A DNA stretch of 64,000 bases from Prosthecobacter debontii (lineage in GTDB: Bacteria > Verrucomicrobiota > Verrucomicrobiia > Verrucomicrobiales > Akkermansiaceae), in assembly GCA_945862245.1 (NCBI GenBank), contig CAMAXN010000010.1:1-64000 (forward strand), read 5' to 3'. Position 1 is the stretch's first letter, and every line of letters starts with the position of its first letter. Of the stretch, positions 57,145 through 64,000 are shown piece after piece. The position numbers and the translations under genes were made by a program. The notes below the pieces were generated by a model. The model saw only the letters and a list, made by a program, of their open reading frames with translations. It searched no databases and was not told where the DNA came from.

Positions 57145-57930
57145 ATGAAAGACGATCAACCCCCAAACAGTCAGCCGGAAAAGCCGATGAAATTCCGCTC
57201 CACTCTGCCGACATTTCCAGAGGGACGCCCGGTCACCGGTGCTGAGTATGAAGCATTCATCAAAGAGCGGATCGAGGCGAGCGGGGGGACGGATCTGAAC
57301 GCGCTCTACCAACTTTCCGGAATTTACTCCCGAACCGGACGTTTGGAGCAGGCCGAAAAGTGTATCCTCCTTTTAATGGAGTTAAACAAAACCCCCGGCG
57401 GCATGGCAGCGCATCTGCTCCAATTAGGGCAAATCGCAGAAAGGGTCGATGATTATGAGATTGCCGCAAGCCACTACCGGCGGGGGCTGGAAGCAGGACC
57501 TGTCGAAACTCAAATCCGTTACTTCCTGCGCAACAACCTAGGGTATTCGTTGAACCGGTTGCGCCGCCATGCCGAGGCCGAGCCACTGCTCCGGGAGGCT
57601 ATCGAGATCGACCCTGAACAGCCGAACGCATACAAGAACCTGGGACTATGCATGTGGGGGTTGAAGCGTCCTACCGAGGCCGCCTTGTGCTTCATCAATG
57701 CCACCCGTGTAAACGCGGCAGATGCCCGGGCGCTGCGCCATTTGGAGAAGTTATATGAGCTTCGTCCAGTGGTCGCTGATACCATTCCTGACTTCGACGC
57801 CCTGCTCGGAGCCTGCCGCGCGGCGGTAGCGGAAACCGCACGCCATTGGCCGGATCTCCAAGCCTGGTGGCGGAAAATCCGGGAGGAAACCGCAGGGTCG
57901 CCCCCGCAAGGTTTCGACCGTCCCGACTGA
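57145..57930 (+). CDS. TPR-repeat protein
   Basis: A 261-residue protein from ATG 57145 with at least four tetratricopeptide repeats: ALYQLSGIYSRTGRLEQAEK, HLLQLGQIAERVDDYEIAAS, NNLGYSLNRLRRHAEAEPLL and AYKNLGLCMWGLKRPTEAAL. The C-terminal tail (ACRAAVAETARHWPDLQAWW) is helical. TPR arrays bind partner proteins. No signal peptide is seen, so it is cytoplasmic. It is the last intact gene before the broken integrase; its link to the preceding unassigned gene is only positional. Confidence 0.75.
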   Translation: MKDDQPPNSQPEKPMKFRSTLPTFPEGRPVTGAEYEAFIKERIEASGGTDLNALYQLSGIYSRTGRLEQAEKCILLLMELNKTPGGMAAHLLQLGQIAERVDDYEIAASHYRRGLEAGPVETQIRYFLRNNLGYSLNRLRRHAEAEPLLREAIEIDPEQPNAYKNLGLCMWGLKRPTEAALCFINATRVNAADARALRHLEKLYELRPVVADTIPDFDALLGACRAAVAETARHWPDLQAWWRKIREETAGSPPQGFDRPD

Positions 57931-57995
57931 AATCAAGTTCTCCTACGTGGAATCATGTTGACTTCGGCGAGGAAATCGAACCAGCCCGCCTCGAT

Positions 57996-58061
57996 TGCAG
58001 GAATTTGCTTTTGGGATGGAGGCCGTTGATAGAGCCGGTGACCGATCGGATGGCGGGGAAC
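57996..58061 (-). repeat. Dispersed element copy G
   Basis: Read on the reverse strand it shows CTCTATCAACGGCCTCCA followed by AAAAGCAAATTCCTGCA, aligning with copies E, F and H. It lies over the 3' end of the broken integrase. Confidence 0.7.
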
Positions 58062-58273
58062 AGGCTGAAGTTCGTGGCAACATACGAACCGAACTCCTTT
58101 CGCAGCGCGTGGCAAGGCTTGGGATCGTCCACCCCCATTTTCCTGAGCCACACTACCAGCACCCGGTGGGCTTCCTCACACCGGTAGACAACACTCTTGT
58201 TCACGGAACCACTCTTGGATTTTGGCTCAGGAGATTTCACGATGAAGCGCTCATCCTTTTTCACGCCCAGGAG

Positions 58274-58313
58274 CAGATCCCAGATCCCAGATCCCAGATC
58301 CCAGATCCCAGAT
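58274..58313. repeat. Heptamer tandem repeat CCCAGAT (5 full copies plus 5 bp) in the integrase
   Basis: Five perfect CCCAGAT units at 58279-58313 preceded by CAGAT. Each unit shifts the reading frame, because 7 is not a multiple of three. Confidence 0.95.
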
Positions 58314-59300
58314 CACCGGGTCGATGGGAATGATGCGGGAGTTCTTTGACTTCGGGATGAACAGATCGGTCTCACGCACCTGCAGAAACCGACGACTGTC
58401 AGGTGCTTCATACACCCAGGCCCACTCCGCCTTGTCGGCCTCATTTCTGCGAAGTCCCAACCCGAGTTCGAGAAGGAAAATGGCAAACGCATCAGGGTGG
58501 GGAACCCGGAAGTTGATAGCGGCAGCGCTTCTCCTGCCCTTACTGGGGTCGCACTTTTCTGCCTTGGAGTCGCCGTCCCTCAGCTCCGAGGAATTCTTCC
58601 AGATCGCGTCCAGGAGTTCCCGTGGAAAGGGAGTGTGCGACTTGATGGTCACCCGTTTCATCTTCGTCCCTGCGAACGGATTCTGTAAGTCGAGACCCCT
58701 GTTCCTGTATGCCGCCATGGCGCTCTGGGAAAACAATGCCGCCGCGATCCGGATGACTCCATTCAACGTTGTCCGGACGCTGTTCGCATCCCTTGTCTTC
58801 TTGGGCGGGATTGATTTGGAGGCTCGCTTCTTCGGCACGTCGTTTCCCTGAGGAGGCAGCGCACTGCCAATGAACTTCTCCTTGAATCGCTCAACCGCAG
58901 CGGAATCGAACTTCCGGATCCGACCCACTTTGCTCTCCTCGCAGATCCGTTGAAGGCATCTGACGTAGCGTTCCAACGTGACACGGGCAGGCGGAAAGTC
59001 CGCCTTGGAAATGACCGTGCGGTAGAGCTCGCAGAATTCATCGATTGTCGGATCTTCCGGAACCTGGTCCCTGCGTTTGCTGTGTAGTTTGATCGCCGCC
59101 TCAAAGCCCTGGCTCTTGATGTCGGCCATGATCGCGATCGCCTTCGACTTGGCTGCTCGCTCCTTGGTCTCCCCGGTAGTGAACCGCCGCCGCTTTCCGT
59201 CCACCATCAACCGCACGGAGTAGTAGCGGCTACCCGGTTGTTGGAAGAGGTGAAACTGGTTCGCCCGGCTGGATTGTGTTTTTGCTTTTGCCATTTCAGA

Positions 59301-59364
59301 TTGCCCTAGGCACCCTAGCCTAGGGCAAACATAGGGCAAACATAGGGCAAACATAGGGCAATCT
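59301..59364. repeat. Palindrome and four 11-bp direct repeats upstream of the integrase
   Basis: TTGCCCTAGG and CCTAGGGCAA form a perfect palindrome at 59301-59328. TAGGGCAAACA is repeated at 59321, 59332 and 59343, with a variant TAGGGCAATCT at 59354. The spacing of one helical turn and the position next to attR suit arm-type integrase or excisionase sites. Confidence 0.8.
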
Positions 59365-59491
59365 AGGAATCGCCAGACTTGACAAAAATCCACCAGAATC
59401 CACTTTCAAATCCCCGCAAATCCTTTATATATAAGGAATTCAAGTTCAGTCGGGTGAATTCACGTAAAGTCCCGTAAACCCCAAAAAACCA

Positions 59492-59537
59492 GACTCATAA
59501 TCCTTTGGTCGTGGGTTCAAACCCCACCGGGCCCACC
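59492..59537 (+). other. attR: duplicated tRNA-Met 3' segment
   Basis: 46 bp identical to 35354-35399, reaching one base short of a full CCA (CCCACCA). It is not a functional tRNA: the acceptor 5' strand and D-arm are absent. Confidence 0.92.
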
Positions 59538-59545
59538 AATTTTAT

Positions 59546-59606
59546 GTGAATTGCGGAGATTTCCACAGACCGTGAAAATCGCTTTGGGCAATCATAGGCT
59601 ACTTTT
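59546..59606 (+). repeat. Diverged copy of the island left end
   Basis: ATTGCGGAGATTTCCACAGA and onward to TTGGGCAATCATAGGC align with 35408-35470. It suggests that a second related element once followed at the same tRNA site. Confidence 0.6.
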
Positions 59607-59661
59607 CAGAATACATCCTTAGAAATGGATCCGAATATGACCCGATAAACACCGCGGTCTT

Positions 59662-59730
59662 AATACTGGGAATTTATTTTTTGGGTGAAGGCCGTTGAAA
59701 GAGTTGGTAAGCGATACGTAGGGCGGGGAT
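59662..59730 (-). repeat. Dispersed element copy H
   Basis: Reverse strand: CTTACCAACTCTTTCAACGG followed by CCTTCACCC and AAATAAATTCCCAGTATT. It aligns with copy G over about 65 bp in the same orientation. Confidence 0.65.
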
Positions 59731-59761
59731 AGGAGAGGATTCTATGTGCCAACGCGTTTCG

Positions 59762-60139
59762 TTAGAGACAACACGCTGCTGCTGCTGCTGCAAAACTCAT
59801 CCCACCACACCCTTCACTTCTTGCCGCTACTTTGTAACCCGTTGCTCCCAAATAAATTTTGTCGCCATCAATTCTACCAATTACGTTGTAACCGCTGGAT
59901 CCACCATAAATTTTGTTACCTTCAACTCGCGCTGTGACGTTATAACCGCTGGATCCCGAGTAAACCTTACCGTTTTCAAATCTAGCTACTACTGAATACC
60001 CGCTGGGCCCAGAATAAACCTTACCGTTTTCAACTCTTGCTGCAACGGTATACCCACTGGCGCCCGAGTAAACTTTGCACTGTGCATTCGCAAATCCTGA
60101 TGCAAGCAACAGGATTGCTAGAATTAAGAAATTTTTCAT
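59762..60139 (-). CDS. Small exported protein of five 18-residue repeats (beta-flower-like)
   Basis: A 125-residue protein from ATG 60139 with a signal peptide (MKNFLILAILLLASGFANA). Five consecutive repeats follow, of the type K-(V/I)-Y-S-G-x-S-G-Y-x-V-x-A-R-x-E-N-G (for example KVYSGASGYTVAARVENG). Each looks like a beta-hairpin, as in the 5-fold beta-flower proteins. The C-terminus CGGMSFAAAAAACCL contains two cysteines at the end and one in CGG. Function is unknown; such short repeat proteins are often surface-located. The 5' extension to 60277 lacks coding character. Confidence 0.75.
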   Translation of the reverse strand: MKNFLILAILLLASGFANAQCKVYSGASGYTVAARVENGKVYSGPSGYSVVARFENGKVYSGSSGYNVTARVEGNKIYGGSSGYNVIGRIDGDKIYLGATGYKVAARSEGCGGMSFAAAAAACCL

Positions 60140-60371
60140 TATTTTGGCTACACCATTGCCGCGCGCGTCGAGTAACTTAATCGATTCAGTGGCTAACCCG
60201 AATAATGATGCTTTAGATTTACTATTTTGCAAATTATCCATTGTGAATGTAAGCCCACCTCCAACAAGAGTAGTCAACTCTAAAAAAATTGAGAAAATGT
60301 GTATGCCTCTGTCTCTAGACGAACCTGTTTATGCAGAAACGGTATCTGGGATGTGCTGATGGAGCATACAC

Positions 60372-60910
60372 TTACTTCTTTGCTCCCGAAGGCGGAAGCG
60401 GTGCACGCAACCCAGTCTCGCATGCTCCGTTGCTAGTGCTCTTGCCGGTGTATAGACCGGAAGCATCGCGTCGCGTGGTGGTCGTGGTGCCTTTGCCTAG
60501 AGTGCTTTCAGTACCGGTGAGGCGTCGCGATACTGAGTGCGGCTGCCGCGGCTCGAAAAATTATTGGTAGTGGCGCTGCCGGTCTGACGTCCACTGGCGT
60601 ACCGAAAATTGGTGTGAGACGTACTGGTTGAACTACCCTGCGTCGTCGCTGTTGCCACTAACCTTCCGCTAGCATCTCGTAAAGTGGTCTGCCCGCCGCC
60701 GCCAGTAGCGGCACGGGTCGTGGCAGTGCCGATGACCCGCCCGGAAGCATCGCGTATCACCGCCCGCTCTGTGCCGCCCGCCTGCTTTTGGCGGTCGATA
60801 GTCTGAACAATACGACCGGAGGAGTCACGCACCACCTCCCGGCAGGTCTGGGCGGGAGAGACGGTGGAGAGAACGAATGACAATATGGCTAACAGCAGAA
60901 TTATCTTCAT
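60372..60910 (-). pseudogene. Exported RDASGR-repeat protein with a frameshift near 60527
   Basis: From ATG 60910 a signal peptide (MKIILLLAILSFVLSTVSPA) is followed by repeats VVRDSSGRIVQT, VIRDASGRVIGTATT, TLRDASGRLVATATT and NFRYASGRQTGSATT. After TQYRDAS the annotated frame runs into PVLKAL and stops at 60497. In the next frame the same pattern continues (TTRRDASGLYTGKSTSNGA) to a stop at 60372. A small deletion of a DASGR codon region explains the break. It may be a pseudogene or a variable surface protein. It resembles its neighbour in being a short secreted repeat protein. Confidence 0.65.
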
Positions 60911-61116
60911 GCTGGTGTAAACGGATTAATGCGGGGATTCATTCAACTAAAATACAAGCGGTCAAAAAGAATCCATTTGTCTGAGAACCATCATTTCCTA
61001 CTATCTCAATTACACGCTCGCCTTCACATGATAGACAGAAGAAAAAGCAATGATATCCGGCAAGTTTTTACGCGACCGCGTCCCGGGCTTCGCGCAGTCT
61101 CGCAGCGCATACCGCC

Positions 61117-61728
61117 ATGAACACCTTGCCGCGCGCGCCGATTTCCGAAGCCGAGTTTATTCCCCCACATTATTACAGGCGGCTGAAGGCGGAGGAGATC
61201 CGCATAGACGACAGGCCGTTGGAGATCGACCTGGGATGCGGGGACGGATCGTTTCTGGTCGAACTCTCGGGGCATCATCCAGAGCGGGATTTTATCGGGG
61301 TGGAGAGGCTGCTCGGGCGCTGCAAAAAGGTGGCGAAAAAGATCAGGCGGGCGAGCTTAGGCAACGCGCGCATCCTGCGGCTGGATTCGAAATATGTGGT
61401 GGAGTGGCTGCTGCCGCAATCGTCCGTTTCCCGCATCCACCTGCTGTGCCCAGATCCTTGGCCGAAGTTCAAGCACCACCGCCGCCGCCTTGTGCAGATC
61501 CCTTTTTTGGAGGCGGTGAAGACCGTGCTGGAACCCGGCGGCGAGTTCCTTTTTATGACGGATCACGAGGAATATTTCGAGTATGCCTGCGAGAAAATCC
61601 ACGCAAGCGGGCTTTTCGCGATCGAGCCGTGGGGGGAAGATTCCTTTTTCTACCCGAAGACGGATTTCCAGATCCAGTGGGAGGCCGAGGGGAAATCAAT
61701 GCACCGGATTCGGTGCGTGAAGGCGTAA
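61117..61728 (+). CDS. trmB: tRNA (guanine-N7-)-methyltransferase
   Basis: A 203-residue TrmB, which makes m7G46 in tRNA. The SAM motif is LEIDLGCGDGSFLVEL near residue 37, followed by FIGVERLLGRCKKVAKK. The family signature LLCPDPWPKFKHHRRRLVQ lies at about residue 108, with FLFMTDHEEYFEYA in the last third. ATG 61117 fits the family start. No partner gene is evident. Confidence 0.93.
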   Translation: MNTLPRAPISEAEFIPPHYYRRLKAEEIRIDDRPLEIDLGCGDGSFLVELSGHHPERDFIGVERLLGRCKKVAKKIRRASLGNARILRLDSKYVVEWLLPQSSVSRIHLLCPDPWPKFKHHRRRLVQIPFLEAVKTVLEPGGEFLFMTDHEEYFEYACEKIHASGLFAIEPWGEDSFFYPKTDFQIQWEAEGKSMHRIRCVKA

Positions 61729-61949
61729 TACGCGATTTGTTGTTGCGGTTCGGAGCGAGGCGGGTTTGTTTTCGCTGCTGTCAGGAGCCGTAGAGGTGAG
61801 GCAAGCGAACCCCGCCAGGCCTTGATTGGAGCAACGGTAGTTTGTCCTCGTTTGCTACGGTTTCCTGGCGGCACTTTTCTGGCGGCACTTTTTTTGGCAT
61901 GGAAATTCGCGTTGGTACGGGCGGGATTTCTGCCCTACCAGTGGCTCGG

Positions 61950-62582
61950 ATGATCCAGTTTTCCTTTTTCAATATCCCGATCCGCGTCCTACCATGGTTT
62001 TGGCTAACAATGGCTTTCATCGGTGGCGTGCTACAAGTGGATGGCAAAGAGGCGTTCTTACGTCTGCTTTTGTTTCTGATCGCCGGATTCATCTCCATCC
62101 TAGTGCATGAGCTGGGTCATGCGCTCACAGCGAAGGGCTTTGGAAAAAGGGTCGAGATCGTGCTGCAGGCCTTCGGCGGATACGCGGCTTACAGCGGCGG
62201 CGCACCTTTGAGCCGCACACAGACTTTCCTTGTAACGGCGGCGGGCCCGGCTCTGCAGATTGTACTGGGGCTCGCGGTTTATTTTTACGCGAAGGCGTTC
62301 CCCAGCATGAATTTCCAAGCGATCTATTTCGTGAAAGTGCTTTATGGGATCAGTTTCGTCTGGGCGATCCTCAACCTCTTGCCGGTGCTGCCTCTGGATG
62401 GCGGGCGCCTTTTACAGACAATACTCGGCCCGAGCCGCATCAAGCTCACACTGGTGATCTCCATCGCGGTCGCCATCGGGGTGGGTGGACTCTATTTCAT
62501 GAAGACGGACGATATCCTGTTGCCGATGTTCATGGGCATGTTTGCTTACCAAGCATTCCAGGAGTTGAAATCGTTGCGGTAA
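61950..62582 (+). CDS. M50 family site-2 protease-like membrane protein
   Basis: About 210 residues from ATG 61950 (MIQFSFFNIPIRVLPWFWL). The zinc motif HELGHA lies in ISILVHELGHALTAKGFGK near residue 53, and the third ligand is in LPVLPLDGGRLLQ near residue 150. Five to six hydrophobic segments are visible. Such short rhomboid-sized M50 peptidases cleave within membranes; the substrate is unknown. ATG 61899 or 61842 would lengthen the N-terminus. It is separated from trmB by about 220 bp without a clear gene. Confidence 0.85.
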   Translation: MIQFSFFNIPIRVLPWFWLTMAFIGGVLQVDGKEAFLRLLLFLIAGFISILVHELGHALTAKGFGKRVEIVLQAFGGYAAYSGGAPLSRTQTFLVTAAGPALQIVLGLAVYFYAKAFPSMNFQAIYFVKVLYGISFVWAILNLLPVLPLDGGRLLQTILGPSRIKLTLVISIAVAIGVGGLYFMKTDDILLPMFMGMFAYQAFQELKSLR

Positions 62583-62585
62583 TTT

Positions 62586-63323
62586 TCAGTAAAGCAGCCT
62601 AATCGCAGCGGCGGCAGAGAAGGCGACGACCATCCACTCGAAGGCCGCCTGTGGCACGCGCCCGATGAGCATGCGCCCTAGGACGATGCCTGCGAACACG
62701 CCCGGCAAGAGCTTCGCGTTTTCCCAAAGGCTGTCCGGCGTGATCAGGGCAAGACAGGCGTTGAGCGGGATCTTGATGATGTTCACCAGCAGGAAAAACC
62801 GCGCGCCGATTCCGATCATCTCCATCTTCGGTAGGCGGCGGGCTAGAAAATAGAGCTGGATCACGGGGCCGGCTGCGTTGGCCAGCATGGTCGCGAAACC
62901 ACCCATCGCGCCCGTCGCCACGCCCAGTCCGCGTGATTCCACCAGCTTATCGAAAAACACCGGCTTCATTTTCCGGAACGCCTGGATCAGCACCATCAGC
63001 AGCACGCAGGCACCGATGATGCGGCGCGCGATCTGGTCATCAATTCTCCCCAGCAGCCACCAACCCAGCGCTAGTCCGACAAACGTGGCGGGTAGAAGTT
63101 TCCAAACAGGCTTCCATGAGCCGTGTTTCAGAAAAGTGGGATAGGCCATCAGATCCGCCGCAATGAGCAGCGGTAGCGCGAGGCCGACGGACCCCTTCGC
63201 TCCATAAACCTCTGCTAGCAGCACCACGGAAACCATCGAGATCCCGCTGAAGCCCGCCTTAGAAATGCCGATGCAAATCGCAGCCACCAGTGCGATCAGA
63301 AGCAGCTTTGGATCATCGACCAT
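62586..63323 (-). CDS. TauE/SafE family sulfite/anion permease-like membrane protein
   Basis: About 245 residues with eight predicted helices. Typical TauE/SafE features are the N-terminal helix with LVAAICIGISKAGFSGISMV and the second-half repeat GVATGAMGGFATMLANAAGP. The family transports sulfite, sulfoacetate or related anions, but the substrate here cannot be read. I chose ATG 63323 (MVDDPKLLLIAL) over an upstream ATG (63368) without hydrophobic character. It converges with the M50 gene, with only 3 bp between the stop codons. Confidence 0.88.
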   Translation of the reverse strand: MVDDPKLLLIALVAAICIGISKAGFSGISMVSVVLLAEVYGAKGSVGLALPLLIAADLMAYPTFLKHGSWKPVWKLLPATFVGLALGWWLLGRIDDQIARRIIGACVLLMVLIQAFRKMKPVFFDKLVESRGLGVATGAMGGFATMLANAAGPVIQLYFLARRLPKMEMIGIGARFFLLVNIIKIPLNACLALITPDSLWENAKLLPGVFAGIVLGRMLIGRVPQAAFEWMVVAFSAAAAIRLLY

Positions 63324-63690
63324 CTGCAGAGCAGCGTGGCTTGTTGAGCGCCAAGTTGAAAGCGGCATCTGGGGAAACAGCTGGGATCGAAAGTTAATGT
63401 GATATCGGCAAGTTTACCAACATCCATGGTACGCACACGCTTCTTCGTTATCCTACCCGTCCTTCCGTTGTCCGCCACCTCGCTGGTTATCCGCACGGAT
63501 CCCGCCAAGCTCCCTCACGGTAAACTGCGCGTGCACAACCATTCGCCGCTTCCTATAGCCAATAGCCATGCAGTTCGGCACCGGCAAACAACAGCAGATG
63601 TGACTGCGAGAGACCATACTCGTAATCGCGCTAGAAGGCTTCGCTGCCTGACGCGCCGAATCATTGCCATGGTTGCTGCGTCTAGGACCA
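63324..63690. other. Stretch without a firm gene
   Basis: A forward frame from ATG 63427 begins like a signal peptide (MVRTRFFVILPVLPLSATSL) but turns into an Arg-rich, non-coding-looking sequence after about 50 codons. It could be the start of a decayed exported protein; I do not call it. Confidence 0.35.
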
Positions 63691-64000
63691 TCAAACGCCC
63701 AGCATCAGCGAGATGTGTTCGGCGGTGAGTTCGCCCATGGATTTACAGTCGCGAAAATCGGTGGTGCCGTGCATGCGGTCGAGTTCGAGCGCGAGGCGAT
63801 GGACATGTTCCAGCGGGGCGATTTGCTCGCGGCGCATGATGCCGAGCAGGGCGCGCAGGCGGGTGGATTCCACTTTCGCTCGGCGCGCCATTTGGGCGTG
63901 TTCTTCGTTGACGTATTGATCGATGGATTTCCGATTCAGAACGTTGAAAGCAAGGCGTGTGACGGGGCGGTTTGAATTGAAGCGGAAGGCGAGGTAGATA
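63691..64000 (-). CDS. 3' end of an unidentified gene, 5' part beyond the right edge
   Basis: The reverse strand is open from the right edge to a stop at 63691 (103 codons). The encoded end reads IYLAFRFNSNRPVTRLAFNV, NEEHAQMARRAKVESTRLRA and further a helical, basic segment with EQIAPLEHVHRLALELDRMH. I do not recognise a family. The ATG at 63891 is internal; continuous coding up to the edge suggests the gene begins outside. Confidence 0.55.
   Translation of the reverse strand, partial: IYLAFRFNSNRPVTRLAFNVLNRKSIDQYVNEEHAQMARRAKVESTRLRALLGIMRREQIAPLEHVHRLALELDRMHGTTDFRDCKSMGELTAEHISLMLGV

Larger units (their letters stand above)
57953..59294 (-). pseudogene. int: Tyrosine integrase, frameshifted and C-terminally replaced
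   Basis: From ATG 59294 (MAKAKTQSSRANQFHLF) the first frame covers an arm-binding/core-binding region and box I with the first catalytic Arg (LGLGLRRNEADKAEW). It ends in a heptamer repeat tract at 58274-58313 and stops at 58251. The next frame (from 58264) holds box II (PCHALRKEFGSYVATNF; the HxxR pair). Removing one (or four) 7-bp units would join both frames in phase. After FSLF the sequence is not integrase-like: dispersed element copy G replaces the segment with GH and the catalytic Tyr, so the enzyme lacks its nucleophile. Its place beside attR identifies it as the integrase that brought in the island. Confidence 0.88.
35354..59537. mobile_element. Genomic island of about 24 kb integrated in tRNA-Met
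   Basis: It is bounded by a perfect 46-bp direct repeat of the tRNA 3' end, with a tyrosine integrase gene next to the right repeat and integrase-arm-like direct repeats upstream of that gene. The cargo is a CARF-sigma-54 activator, AbiE, a type I restriction system with fic, a small toxin-antitoxin pair, HNH and TIGR02391-like genes, a methylase-kinase/response-regulator pair and two unassigned genes. No conjugation genes are visible, so it is an integrative defence island, and it is probably immobile now because the integrase is broken. Confidence 0.88.

Noticed and set aside
58274-58313. CRISPR-like array
   Set aside because: The repeat is a 7-bp microsatellite without spacers; no CRISPR array or cas gene was found in the window.
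59662-59730. Copy H as remnant of a second integrase gene
   Set aside because: It resembles the 3' end of the integrase frame, but that end itself is dispersed element copy G rather than integrase sequence.
63427-63728. Forward frame with signal-like start at the right end
   Set aside because: After about 50 codons it becomes Arg-rich without domain features, and it overlaps the coding end of a reverse gene.

Overview
The window looks like a chromosome segment of a Verrucomicrobiota bacterium. It carries an adjacent DUF1552/DUF1592 secreted pair, a formylglycine-generating-enzyme-like exported protein, a Verru_Chthon-cassette prepilin-like fragment and ordinary housekeeping genes (gltBD, sdhCA, lipB, comM, trmB). 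The genus cannot be fixed from sequence reading alone.

Layout. Positions 1-6450 are a patchwork: the 5' part of a secreted protein that runs off the left edge, a HAD-like fragment, half a tRNA, a TerC membrane protein, an AT-rich HpaII-type restriction-modification pair and the 3' end of an aconitase gene. They are separated by copies of a short dispersed element ending in GCAAATTCCTAGCATT. Positions 6462-9289 hold comM, lipB and a methyltransferase. Positions 9666-22733 hold leftward exported proteins (LRR, FGE-like, DUF1592, DUF1552, PepSY, BNR/VPS10-like, S9 peptidase, double-HExxH metalloprotein). Positions 23615-34949 hold gltD/gltB, sdhA/sdhC without an adjacent sdhB, and a glycosyltransferase-metallophosphatase fusion.

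A tRNA-Met(CAT) gene at 35325-35397 is the integration site of a genomic island of about 24 kb. The last 46 bp of the tRNA region are repeated at 59492-59537, next to a tyrosine integrase that is now broken. The island carries a sigma-54 activator with a CARF/RtcR-like sensor domain, an AbiE toxin-antitoxin pair, a type I restriction system (hsdR, fic, hsdM, four-helix-bundle gene, hsdS), an HNH-type protein, a TIGR02391-like protein, and a two-gene unit that I do not recognise as a described system. That unit is a 1681-residue protein built as degenerate methylase - target recognition - degenerate methylase - target recognition - histidine kinase, followed by an overlapping response regulator with a complete receiver site.

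How it may work together (inference). A palindrome ATCAA-N6-TTGAT occurs at the start of the activator gene, upstream of hsdR and upstream of the giant kinase gene. At the latter two it lies at exactly the same distance (84.5 bp) from a sigma-54-type promoter. I propose that the CARF-sigma-54 protein senses a nucleotide or RNA-damage signal and switches on both the type I restriction operon and a DNA-sensing phosphorelay. In the phosphorelay a catalytically dead M-S-M-S clamp would report DNA sequence or modification state through a histidine kinase to the partner regulator.

Right of the island are a remnant of a related element end, two short repeat proteins (one frameshifted), trmB, a site-2 protease, a TauE/SafE permease and a partial gene leaving the right edge.
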